This document shows, piece by piece, positions 1-5,908 of a stretch of DNA of 7,162 nucleotides. Source of the stretch: a bacterium (GTDB lineage Bacteria; Desulfobacterota; GWC2-55-46); assembly GCA_004298725.1 (NCBI GenBank), contig SCQA01000029.1, forward strand, positions 1-7,162, in the 5' to 3' direction. Position 1 is the first letter of the stretch. The number at the start of each line of letters is the position of its first letter. Under the pieces are notes generated by a model. That model did no database searches. It was not told the origin of the DNA and saw only the letters and a list, made by a program, of their open reading frames with translations. The position numbers and the translations under genes are program-made.

Positions 1-749
1 GCCGCGTAAAGCAAAAGGTTTGCGGAGAGGTTTTGTATGATCGCCTTTGTGGCGTGTTTTTTCGTTATGTGTTGTATTTCGTGCGCGAGCACTCCTGCAA
101 GCTCTTCGGGCTTGTCCGTAAGCTCAAGCAACCCGCTAAAGACTATAATGCGCCCGCCGGGCAGGGCAATGGCGTTTATTGTCTCGCTTTGCACTACCGA
201 GACGTTGAATTTATACGGGCTTTCAGCCGCGCCTGAGAGCCGTTGCATTATTTCGTTAATTGCGGTTGCGACGTTTTTGCCCTTGCATAACGGGGCTTTT
301 TGGATAATGGAATCAGCTACTGCGTTGCCGAGCTTTTCCTCCCACTCAATGGGGACGCGGCCGGCCACGGCATTCCCAGCGGCCTCTATGCCCCAAAGAT
401 AAATTGAAGCAACCACAGCTATGGCCGTTACAAGCGCCACTGCTATGTAAATGGCGCGTTTTTGGCGCGTGCGCGGGTCGTGGAATTTGGCGCGGTGATT
501 ACTTGAAAGCCTTTGAAGCGCTGAAAGAAATGCGGCGTCGCGTATGACTATCGCCTCAATGCCGTTTTCAAGCCGCACGGCTTCGCCCGCATGAAAGCCC
601 TGCGTTTGCGTAATTTTTTCAAACGGCCAGAAGAATTGTTTTTGGCCTTCAGGCGCTATGTCAAGACCGCTTGGCGCAACGGTTACACGCGCGCTTTTGC
701 TTAAAGCGGTTTTGCCGTCGAGGTATTGTCCTTGCCAGTGTGTGAGCAT
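1..749 (-). CDS. M48-type membrane metallopeptidase, C-terminus cut by window edge
   Basis: This is a predicted membrane-anchored zinc endopeptidase; the 249 codons present lack the C-terminus. Residues 1-90 form a small N-terminal domain (WQGQYLDGK at 5-13), of a kind seen in a subset of M48 proteins. One hydrophobic segment lies at about 99-119. The catalytic-domain start follows, with the zinc motif HEIQH at 223-227 (H223, E224, H227) preceded by the family-typical PGGRIIVFSGLLEL at 197-210. The third zinc ligand would lie beyond the edge. M48 enzymes degrade or mature envelope proteins; the substrate here is unknown. I chose the ATG at 749 because it is the first start after the upstream TGA, 21 nt away in the same frame. 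No Shine-Dalgarno is visible, so translation probably depends on coupling to the DUF898 gene, with which it forms an operon. The family call is firm; the substrate is not inferable. Confidence 0.88.
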   Translation of the reverse strand, partial: MLTHWQGQYLDGKTALSKSARVTVAPSGLDIAPEGQKQFFWPFEKITQTQGFHAGEAVRLENGIEAIVIRDAAFLSALQRLSSNHRAKFHDPRTRQKRAIYIAVALVTAIAVVASIYLWGIEAAGNAVAGRVPIEWEEKLGNAVADSIIQKAPLCKGKNVATAINEIMQRLSGAAESPYKFNVSVVQSETINAIALPGGRIIVFSGLLELTDKPEELAGVLAHEIQHITKKHATKAIIQNLSANLLLYA

Positions 750-770
750 CAGCTTGCGGGTAGCGGCGCG

Positions 771-1913
771 TCAAATAAGCCCTGCGTCAATGTTAAGCGC
801 GTCGGCGAAACCTTCGCCGAGAGTTTTAGATGTTCGCGCGTCCTGTTTTATCTTTTCAAAATCAATCGCGCCCCGGGTAATAAGCCGTTCTGTTCTATAC
901 TTTAGCGTGCGAGTCATTACCCAAGGCGTAGCAAGGCCTATTGTGAAGATTATAAGAAGGATGTTTATTAAGTAAAGCGCGAAAAGGCTTTGGCCTGTCT
1001 CGGTGGATTCAAAGCAAAGGCTTTCAAAGCGCGTGTTAGCCCAGTCGTACCGGTCGAGCTTGGCGGAAAACCAGAAGCCGTAAATGCCGAGCGTAAGCAG
1101 GGTTAAGATCCACGAAAGGCACATATTTTTTAGAATTTTCCGTCCGTTTCCGTTGTATTCAAAGGTTGAGTTCCCGTAGTACGCGTTCTCAAGCCAGAAT
1201 TTTTTCCGTTTTACATGAAAAAAAGGAATGTAGAGGCCGAGCGTGACTGCGACAAGAAAGTATCCGGTTGCGTATATGAGGATGGCCTTCCGTGTCGAGC
1301 CGCGAAATGAGAAGCGCACGCCCCGCCACGAAGACCTGCTAAGGCGGTAGCGCGTTGACGCCACGACTATAAACGCGATTACAAAAGGCATGGCAAGCGG
1401 AAGAATAAGAACGAAAAACCGGCTTACGTAGCGTGTGAGAAGAACCATGCCAAAATAAGCTGTAACGAGTATTATCATGGCCTTAATCCAGCCGATAAAA
1501 AGTTCTTTACCGGTGCCGTGGTAAGCAAACCTTTCGCCCATCAGCTCCGTTTGGCTGTAAAGGTACCTTCTTATTTTTGTTTTGCCCCAGAATTTGTATA
1601 TGCCAAGGGTAACGATGCCGAGCAGTATGTTTATTATGAATATGCCGAAAAGATCTTTGCCAGTGCCGTGGAATGAAGGCGCGCTTATTTCAGCGGCAGT
1701 GGCACCTGTTTTCCCGGGAGCGGTTTCGTTGCTTGTTTTAATTGTGTCATGGCGCGGTGGAATTGTCTTTTGAGACGGCGTAATCATTCCGTTTTTCCCG
1801 ACGCGGAGCTGGGCTTTGCACCTTGGACACTCGATGGTTACGCCTTTTTCAGGAAGGCGCGTCAGGTCGATGTTACCGGAGTAGGCGCATGAGGGGCATT
1901 GTATAGTATTCAA
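771..1913 (-). CDS. Zinc-ribbon + DUF898 (YjgN-type) polytopic membrane protein
   Basis: This 380-residue inner-membrane protein has no established biochemical function. An N-terminal zinc ribbon of the MJ0042 kind (C6, C9, C29, C32) is followed by a Thr/Ser/Pro linker at about 43-80 and then a DUF898 body. That body shows about six hydrophobic segments (near 88-108, 138-160, 165-187, 209-232, 261-283, 309-332). The body is internally repetitive: FHGTGKDLF (81-89) recurs as YHGTGKELF (131-139), and LGIYKFW, LGLYIPF and LGIYGFW recur near 103, 225 and 275. The start is TTG at 1913, chosen because AAGGA (1923-1919) sits 5 nt upstream and no ATG precedes the first CxxC. It is followed by an M48 peptidase gene. 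From recall, DUF898 genes often neighbour M48 peptidases, which suggests the two act together in membrane-protein turnover. That functional link is inference. Confidence 0.9.
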   Translation of the reverse strand: MNTIQCPSCAYSGNIDLTRLPEKGVTIECPRCKAQLRVGKNGMITPSQKTIPPRHDTIKTSNETAPGKTGATAAEISAPSFHGTGKDLFGIFIINILLGIVTLGIYKFWGKTKIRRYLYSQTELMGERFAYHGTGKELFIGWIKAMIILVTAYFGMVLLTRYVSRFFVLILPLAMPFVIAFIVVASTRYRLSRSSWRGVRFSFRGSTRKAILIYATGYFLVAVTLGLYIPFFHVKRKKFWLENAYYGNSTFEYNGNGRKILKNMCLSWILTLLTLGIYGFWFSAKLDRYDWANTRFESLCFESTETGQSLFALYLINILLIIFTIGLATPWVMTRTLKYRTERLITRGAIDFEKIKQDARTSKTLGEGFADALNIDAGLI

Positions 1914-1949
1914 AAGCTTCCTTAAATTTTGGCAATTAGCGGTTGCTGT

Positions 1950-1977
1950 TTTATCCGATAGCAGGGCGATAGAGCAA
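1950..1977 (-). promoter_or_regulatory. Weak candidate sigma-70 promoter for the DUF898-M48 operon
   Basis: On the minus strand TTGCTC (1977-1972) is separated by 16 nt from GATAAA (1955-1950), which would start RNA about 30-35 nt before the TTG start codon. Each hexamer matches consensus only in part (3/6 and 4/6), and the surrounding DNA is AT-rich. This is a positional guess rather than a recognised promoter. Confidence 0.22.
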
Positions 1978-2203
1978 TAAGGCGAATTTCAAAATGGCAC
2001 TTTCTAAATTTTGTAAAGAGAGATACCCGCCTTAATTTTTTTCAAAAAACGGCATCTGCAGTGTTGCCCGGCCCATGCTCTTTGCGTGAGTATTCAGGCT
2101 TGTTACTTTAGCGCGGTTAAACGTGCGCTTAATCGCTCGCCTTATGTTGTTTTGCGCCTTTAGCTTTTGTTTATATCATTCAGACGCAATGTATTTTTGT
2201 GCC

Positions 2204-2227
2204 TATAGTATACTACAAAATAGGAGG
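2204..2227 (+). promoter_or_regulatory. -10-like palindrome followed by strong Shine-Dalgarno
   Basis: Two overlapping -10-like hexamers, TATAGT (2204-2209) and TATACT (2209-2214), each match 5/6. They sit in a perfect 10-bp palindrome, TAGTATACTA (2206-2215), so a -10 can be read on either strand. The only -35-like hexamer is TTCAGA at 2179-2184, with a long 19-nt spacer to the first -10. A perfect AGGAGG follows at 2222-2227. Promoter function is plausible but unproven. Confidence 0.3.
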
Positions 2228-2236
2228 TTCTGTTAA

Positions 2237-2386
2237 ATGTCTATTTTTTGTTATTGGTTCAGCTTGCCAAGTTTAAAGGACGCAGTCAAATGTATAGTTG
2301 TGATTTTGCAAAAAACGCAAAGTCCAAGACTTAGCTGTGTAAAAAAATACAGGGCGCGCCATTTGGCGCGCCCTGTATTTCCTTAG
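2237..2386 (+). CDS. Possible 49-residue ORF, function unknown
   Basis: An ATG at 2237 lies 9 nt after a perfect AGGAGG (2222-2227) and opens 49 codons ending at TAG 2384-2386. The product would begin MSIFCYWFSL, contain three cysteines (5, 19, 34), a hydrophobic stretch around 19-24 and a basic C-terminus. I recognise no family. Against a real gene, the last third is encoded by the terminator hairpin of the opposite-strand lipoprotein gene, so residues from about 37 on are dictated by the stem, and the -35 is poor. The ribosome site is better than chance would usually supply. It could instead be a leader or a small regulatory RNA that uses the same hairpin. Low confidence. Confidence 0.22.
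   Translation: MSIFCYWFSLPSLKDAVKCIVVILQKTQSPRLSCVKKYRARHLARPVFP
2341..2380 (-). terminator. Strong intrinsic terminator of the coiled-coil lipoprotein gene
   Basis: A perfect 16-bp stem has arms 2345-2360 and 2365-2380, with AAATACAGGGCGCGCC on the left and its exact complement on the right, closed by a 4-nt loop (2361-2364). On the minus strand the hairpin is followed by an uninterrupted run of seven T (complement of 2341-2347, three of them inside the stem base). It starts 31 nt after the stop of the lipoprotein gene. On the plus strand only three T follow, so termination is expected mainly for minus-strand RNA. Confidence 0.92.
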
Positions 2387-2410
2387 GTTACTCAGGCTGA
2401 AAGCAATAGC

Positions 2411-2728
2411 TTACTTTTTGCCCTTTTTGGACTTTTTAGTCGCCTTGGCTGATTTTTTGGCAGATGGTTTTTTTGCGGCTTCCAGCTCTTTAAATGCGGC
2501 TTCTTTTTCAGCGGTAAGGATGGATACCTTTGATTTTAAATCTTCAACTTCCTTTTGAAGCCCGGCTACTTTGTTCTCAAGGCTTGTGTTCTTTTCCGTA
2601 AGCGTGGATACGGATGCCTTAAGCTGTTCGTTCTCCTGCTTGAGTTGCTGGCCGCAACCCGCCACGAACATAAGCGACGCCAACGCGAAACCAACTACGG
2701 CGGTTCTTTTCATAAAGTTTTTCATCAT
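2411..2728 (-). CDS. Small leucine-heptad coiled-coil lipoprotein with Lys-rich tail
   Basis: This is a 105-residue predicted outer-membrane lipoprotein. The signal peptide has basic residues K3, K7 and R8, a hydrophobic core at 10-23, and a lipobox ending VAGC with Cys25 as the lipidated residue; +2 is Gly, so there is no Asp inner-membrane retention signal. The mature part is one long helix with leucines at 29, 36, 43, 50, 57, 64 and 71, exactly seven apart. The partner core positions are N33, V40, N47, V54, V61 and V68. Residues 86-105 are mostly Lys with Ser/Ala. The architecture recalls Lpp-type proteins, but I do not recognise it as Lpp. The start at 2728 follows AAGGAG (2741-2736) by 7 nt; a second ATG follows immediately. 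It has its own near-consensus sigma-54 promoter and its own strong terminator, and lies directly downstream of an NtrC-type activator gene. Function unknown; structural or peptidoglycan/LPS-contacting roles are inference. Confidence 0.9.
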   Translation of the reverse strand: MMKNFMKRTAVVGFALASLMFVAGCGQQLKQENEQLKASVSTLTEKNTSLENKVAGLQKEVEDLKSKVSILTAEKEAAFKELEAAKKPSAKKSAKATKKSKKGKK

Positions 2729-2778
2729 CGCTACTCTCCTTGAATTTTATTATGATGATGTCAGATAACCTTATTAAA

Positions 2779-2794
2779 TGCATTTAGTGTGCCA
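2779..2794 (-). promoter_or_regulatory. Sigma-54 (-24/-12) promoter of the lipoprotein gene
   Basis: On the minus strand the sequence reads TGGCACACTAAATGCA. It matches the RpoN consensus TGGCAC-N5-TTGCA at every position except the first T of the -12 element, and the GG and GC pairs have the required spacing of 10 nt. Transcription would start near 2768, giving a leader of about 40 nt that contains the AAGGAG ribosome site. The adjacent upstream gene encodes a GAFTGA-bearing sigma-54 activator, which strengthens the call. Confidence 0.82.
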
Positions 2795-2846
2795 AAAAAT
2801 ACTAATAAAAAGTATAATGAAAACGAGCGGTTGAATTGCTAAGGTT

Positions 2847-4271
2847 TTATGAAGGTTCTTTGGTTATCCATTTTGGTTTAGCGCTTGCACCTTTTGGTGC
2901 AGTAAAGTCCTCTTTCGCTATTTCAAATTTATTGAGCCTGTACTGAAGGGTTCTGTAGCTCATGCCGAGAAGGGCCGCGGCTTTTCCCAGCACGCCGTTT
3001 GACTTTGTCATGGCTTTTAGTATTAACTCGTGCTCAAACTCTTCAAACGAGATTCCGTCATCAGGAAGCTCAAAGTCAATCTTGCCGAGCGTTATCGGTT
3101 TTGTGGTTATTTCCATGGGCAGGTTATCTGTATTTAGCATGTCGGATTCGCTGAGAAGCACGGCGCGTTCCATTACCGATTCAAGTTGTCTGACGTTTCC
3201 GGGCCATGAGTAGTTGATAAGAAGGCTTACCGCTTCGTCCGTAGCGCCTTTTACTTTTTTTTCAAAAGCCTTGTTGGCCTTTTTTATGAAGTGGCCTATA
3301 AGTTCCGGTATGTCCACTTTTCTGTCGCGTAGCGGCGGCAGTTTAAATGAGACTACGTTCAGCCTGTAAAACAGGTCTTCCCTGAATCTGCCGTGTTTTA
3401 TTTCCTGCTGAAGGTCTTTGTTGGTCGCCGCTATTATTCTGACGTTCACTTTAATTGGTTTGGAACCGCCCACGCGGCGTATTTCTTTTTCCTGCAATAC
3501 CCTTAAAAGCTTGGCTTGTAGCGCCATGTTCATGTCGCCTATTTCATCGAGAAATATAGAGCCGTTGTCAGCGGTTTCGAAAAGCCCCACGTTCTTGGCG
3601 TACGCGCCGGTGAATGCGCCTTTTTCATAGCCGAAAAGTTCCGTCTCAAGGAGATTTTCAGGGATTGCCGCGCAGTTTATCGCCATAAACGGAAGTTGCC
3701 TTCTGGGCGAGCCGTAGTGCAGGGCCTTTGCCACAAGCTCTTTACCCGTGCCGGATTCGCCGTAAATAAGCACGGTTGCCGAGCTTCCGGCGATTTTTTT
3801 GAGTATGCGGAATATCTCGCGCATCTTACTGTCGTTACCGACCATGCCTTCCGGCCTGAAGCGGTCTTCAAGCTGTTCTTTAAGTTGCAGGTTTTCGCTC
3901 AGCAAAACGGATTTTTCAACGGCCTTTTGCGCCACTATAAGCAGGCGTTCCCTGTCAATGGGTTTTGTAAGGTAGTCAAAGGCTCCGAGACGTATGGCCT
4001 CCACCGCCGAGTCAATCGAGCCGTGCGCCGTCACTATGGCCACGCTTATATGCGGCCTTTCGCGCAGTATGTTTTCAAGAAGCTTTTTTCCGTCCATGCC
4101 GGGCATCTTCAAGTCGCTTATAACGAGGTCAAAGCGGTTTTTTTGCACGGCGCCCAGAGCGTCCTCTCCGCCTGATGCAACGCCGACGTCATAACCTTCG
4201 GTTTCGAGAATGTCCCGGAGTATTTCCCTCTGGCCTTTTTCGTCGTCAACGACGAGTATGGTGCCTTTCAT
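2847..4271 (-). CDS. NtrC-family sigma-54-dependent response regulator
   Basis: This 474-residue cytoplasmic activator is of full family length. Domains in order are a receiver at 3-120 (acidic pair D9/D10, phospho-acceptor D53, T81, K103), a linker at 120-140, an AAA+ sigma-54 interaction domain at about 143-370, and a Fis-type HTH at about 425-448. The AAA+ motifs are intact: Walker A GESGTGKE at 171-178, GAFTGA at 218-223, Walker B IFLDEIG at 239-245, candidate arginine fingers R297 and R303, and sensor II PGNVRQL at 357-363. It should therefore remodel sigma-54 RNA polymerase when phosphorylated. A 24-residue polar tail follows the HTH, and its codons contain an NtrC-like palindrome. The ATG at 4271 follows GGAGG (4281-4277) by 5 nt and overlaps the kinase stop as ATGA, indicating translational coupling. 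The likely target is the lipoprotein gene immediately downstream; the physiological signal is unknown. Confidence 0.96.
   Translation of the reverse strand: MKGTILVVDDEKGQREILRDILETEGYDVGVASGGEDALGAVQKNRFDLVISDLKMPGMDGKKLLENILRERPHISVAIVTAHGSIDSAVEAIRLGAFDYLTKPIDRERLLIVAQKAVEKSVLLSENLQLKEQLEDRFRPEGMVGNDSKMREIFRILKKIAGSSATVLIYGESGTGKELVAKALHYGSPRRQLPFMAINCAAIPENLLETELFGYEKGAFTGAYAKNVGLFETADNGSIFLDEIGDMNMALQAKLLRVLQEKEIRRVGGSKPIKVNVRIIAATNKDLQQEIKHGRFREDLFYRLNVVSFKLPPLRDRKVDIPELIGHFIKKANKAFEKKVKGATDEAVSLLINYSWPGNVRQLESVMERAVLLSESDMLNTDNLPMEITTKPITLGKIDFELPDDGISFEEFEHELILKAMTKSNGVLGKAAALLGMSYRTLQYRLNKFEIAKEDFTAPKGASAKPKWITKEPS
2886..2901. promoter_or_regulatory. NtrC-like upstream activator palindrome (candidate UAS)
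   Basis: TGCACC (2886-2891), TTTT, GGTGCA (2896-2901) is a perfect inverted repeat. Its half-sites are identical to those of classical enterobacterial NtrC operators (TGCACC-N5-GGTGCA), but the spacer is 4 rather than 5. Its centre lies about 125 bp upstream of the start site inferred for the sigma-54 promoter, inside the usual enhancer range. It falls within codons 457-462 of the regulator, in the unconserved tail after the HTH. It could instead be a small mRNA hairpin or chance. Confidence 0.5.
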
Positions 4272-5728
4272 GCGTTCCTCCCTTTATCCGCGTCTTGTGA
4301 CGGCGGCAGAGTGAGCGTTATGGACGTGCCGCTGTCAATGGAGCTTTCCACGAATATATGCCCGCCATGCTCCTCGACAATTCTTTTGGTAAAGGCAAGG
4401 CCGAGGCCTATGCCCGCGTCTTTGGTGGTGAAGTACGGTTCAAAAACCTTTTCCATATTTTCAGGCGCGATGCCGCAGCCGGTGTCTTTTACAGTTATGG
4501 AAATGCCGCCGCTTGCCGCGCTTGATATGTCGGCGGTAATTTTTCCGCCTTCTGGCATGGCTTGCATGGCGTTCAGAAAAAGGTTAAGCAGGCATGTTTT
4601 TATGTGTTTGTAGTCGGCGTTCACGGATGGAAGGCCTTTTTCAATATGTACGCCGAGGCGTATTTTTTGTCCGGCGCAACCTTCCGAGAGCAAGGCCGCG
4701 GTTTCGTCAACTACGGCGGGGATAGAGACGGGGGCGAACGTAAGCTTTAAGGGTTTGCCGAAGTTGAGAAAGTTGGTTACCATGCCGTCAAGGCGCTGTA
4801 TTTCCGATTTGATATTGGCTATCGTGCTCATGAAGGAGGCTCTTTTCGCGGCGTCTTCGGGCGCGCTTATTGACCTAAGGTGGTCAATGCTCAGGTTTAT
4901 GAGGTTTAGCGGGTTTCTTATTTCGTGGGCTATGCCGGAGGCGAGGGTGCCTATCTTTGACAGGTGCTCGGCTTCTTTCAGGCGTTTTTCAAGCTCTCTG
5001 TGCTCGCCGAGTTTTTGCACCATGTTGTTGAAGTTTTCAGTCAGCAGGCTCAGTTCGTTGTCAAGGTTGGCCGAATTCAACCGCACCGATAGATCGCCGC
5101 GCGCGACGCTGTGCGCGGCTTTGGCTATGTTTTGTATGGGCTTGGTGTAATTTTCAGACAGGTATATGGCAAACAGTATTCCTACGGAAAATATGCCTAT
5201 GGTCGCAAGGAGCCTGTTTCTGTGGTTTTTAAGCGCTATGTCGGCAAAGTCTTCAAATTCAGTGGCTATGTGGATATAGCCGAGCCTGTCTTTGCCGACC
5301 ACGACCGGCAAAAGAATGTCGTATCTCTTCTGCCCTTCGGTTGTAGTGGTGTATTCGGTAAGGTTGCCTATGTTCTTAAAGGTTTCACCTTTGATGTCAA
5401 GTTTTTTGCCTATGAGCTTTGCGTTGGAGCTTGCCACGACTTCTCTTACGTTGCTTATTACCGATATTTCCTTTATGCCTTTTCGCCTGAGTTTGGCAAG
5501 GTCTTTGAATGCTCCCATGCCGGCCTCGTTTTTTGATTGCGACATCTGCTCAAGGCTTATCTGTATGGCGGTTGAAAGGTCTTCCGTGTGCCTTCTTACG
5601 CCTTCTAACAGGTCTTTTTCAGCTTTGCCGTACAGGATTAAGAGCAAAACTATGGTGAGAAAGCAGAGAGATACCATAGTGAAGAGAAGTTTGGTTTTAA
5701 GGCTCAGGTTTGAAATAAAAGGTCTCAT
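4268..5728 (-). CDS. Membrane sensor histidine kinase (cache-HAMP-HisKA-HATPase)
   Basis: This 486-residue kinase has two membrane helices (about 13-33 and 173-190) flanking a periplasmic sensor of about 138 residues. The sensor includes REVVASSNAKLIGKKL (95-110) and a later PVVVGKDRLGYIHIATE (141-157), the pattern of cache-type ligand domains. HAMP follows at about 190-243, then HisKA with the phospho-acceptor H268 in HEIRNP, and an HATPase with N386 in the N box, DTGCG at 415-419, the F box near 429-433, and GIGLG at 439-443. All catalytic motifs are present. The class resembles AtoS/ZraS/NtrB kinases that pair with NtrC-type regulators. Its partner gene overlaps its stop by 4 nt. The ATG at 5728 is the only usable start after an in-frame TAA about 66 nt upstream, yet it lacks a recognisable Shine-Dalgarno, unlike most genes here. 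The ligand cannot be deduced. Confidence 0.95.
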   Translation of the reverse strand: MRPFISNLSLKTKLLFTMVSLCFLTIVLLLILYGKAEKDLLEGVRRHTEDLSTAIQISLEQMSQSKNEAGMGAFKDLAKLRRKGIKEISVISNVREVVASSNAKLIGKKLDIKGETFKNIGNLTEYTTTTEGQKRYDILLPVVVGKDRLGYIHIATEFEDFADIALKNHRNRLLATIGIFSVGILFAIYLSENYTKPIQNIAKAAHSVARGDLSVRLNSANLDNELSLLTENFNNMVQKLGEHRELEKRLKEAEHLSKIGTLASGIAHEIRNPLNLINLSIDHLRSISAPEDAAKRASFMSTIANIKSEIQRLDGMVTNFLNFGKPLKLTFAPVSIPAVVDETAALLSEGCAGQKIRLGVHIEKGLPSVNADYKHIKTCLLNLFLNAMQAMPEGGKITADISSAASGGISITVKDTGCGIAPENMEKVFEPYFTTKDAGIGLGLAFTKRIVEEHGGHIFVESSIDSGTSITLTLPPSQDADKGRNA

Positions 5729-5773
5729 TTTATTTTTGATCGCGGATGAAGCGGCTAAAGCATGTTGCTGAGT

Positions 5774-5797
5774 AACAGGCCGTGCGCTTTACCTGTT
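5774..5797. repeat. Small inverted repeat in the kinase leader
   Basis: AACAGG (5774-5779) and CCTGTT (5792-5797) form a 6-bp inverted repeat with a 12-nt loop, 46 nt upstream of the kinase start codon. On the plus strand it is followed by a T-rich stretch and so looks terminator-like, where it could stop RNA running antisense to the kinase gene. On the minus strand it would be a weak leader hairpin. No gene precedes it on the plus strand, so its role is unclear. Confidence 0.3.
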
Positions 5798-5817
5798 TTT
5801 TATTTTATCATTTATTA

Positions 5818-5846
5818 TTGAATAATTGTAGAATTTTAAGTAAAAT
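5818..5846 (+). promoter_or_regulatory. Sigma-70-type promoter of the HD-GYP gene
   Basis: TTGAAT (5818-5823) and TAAAAT (5841-5846) are separated by exactly 17 nt, with 4/6 and 5/6 consensus matches. Transcription would start near 5853, leaving a leader of about 55 nt with AAGGAG just before the GTG start. This is the best-spaced housekeeping promoter in the window, though the AT-rich context weakens the statistics. Confidence 0.55.
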
Positions 5847-5857
5847 AGCGGAACTCA

Positions 5858-5885
5858 TAAATATGTTACGGCAAAGCCATGTCAA
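5858..5885 (-). promoter_or_regulatory. Candidate promoter of the kinase-regulator operon
   Basis: A perfect TTGACA (5885-5880, minus strand) is followed after 16 nt by TATTTA (5863-5858), a weak -10. RNA would start near 5851 and have a leader of about 120 nt. The -35 is convincing and the -10 is not; other -10-like words exist further left in the AT-rich tract, without good -35 partners. Confidence 0.3.
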
Positions 5886-5897
5886 ACGACTTCTCTT

Positions 5898-5903
5898 AAG
5901 GAG
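5898..5903 (+). promoter_or_regulatory. Ribosome binding site that fixes the HD-GYP GTG start
   Basis: AAGGAG lies 5 nt before the GTG at 5909-5911, which supports GTG initiation and gives the receiver domain its expected short N-terminal lead-in. Confidence 0.8.
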
Positions 5904-5908
5904 CGGCA

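Larger units (their letters stand above)
1914..2340. other. Long intergenic region, mostly without recognisable content
   Basis: About 430 bases lie between the DUF898 start codon and the terminator of the lipoprotein gene. The part 1914-1980 should hold the promoter and ribosome site of the DUF898 operon. I see no tRNA, riboswitch-like fold, repeat family or conserved protein in 1980-2200. The part 2200-2340 carries the -10-like palindrome, the Shine-Dalgarno and most of the possible small ORF listed separately. Confidence 0.6.

Noticed and set aside
37..402. Plus-strand open frame of 121 codons near the left edge
   Set aside because: The opposite strand encodes the M48 peptidase with an HEIQH motif and a membrane segment; the plus-strand frame shows no protein-like features.
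1921..1948. TGGC followed by TTGC on the plus strand, sigma-54-like
   Set aside because: The GG-to-GC spacing is two bases too long, and it points away from the DUF898 gene.
1994..2012. TGGCAC on the plus strand, suggestive of a sigma-54 -24 element
   Set aside because: The -12 position reads AAAT with no GC at the required spacing, and no convincing gene follows closely on that strand.
2050..2091. Very short minus-strand frame (14 codons) beginning ATG at 2091
   Set aside because: Too short, with no clear ribosome site and no recognisable leader-peptide pattern.
2244..2260. TGG followed by TTGC in the plus-strand small ORF region
   Set aside because: The spacing is two bases too short for RpoN, and it lies inside the candidate ORF.
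2799..2815. ATACT-N7-AGTAT inverted repeat between the regulator and lipoprotein genes
   Set aside because: Only 5 bp per arm in very AT-rich DNA, with no T run consistent with a terminator; it may matter for DNA bending but cannot be supported.
3696..4175. Open reading frame of about 160 codons on the plus strand inside the regulator gene
   Set aside because: It lies entirely opposite the receiver/AAA+ coding region, has no recognisable domain, and is explained as a shadow of the regulator's codon composition.
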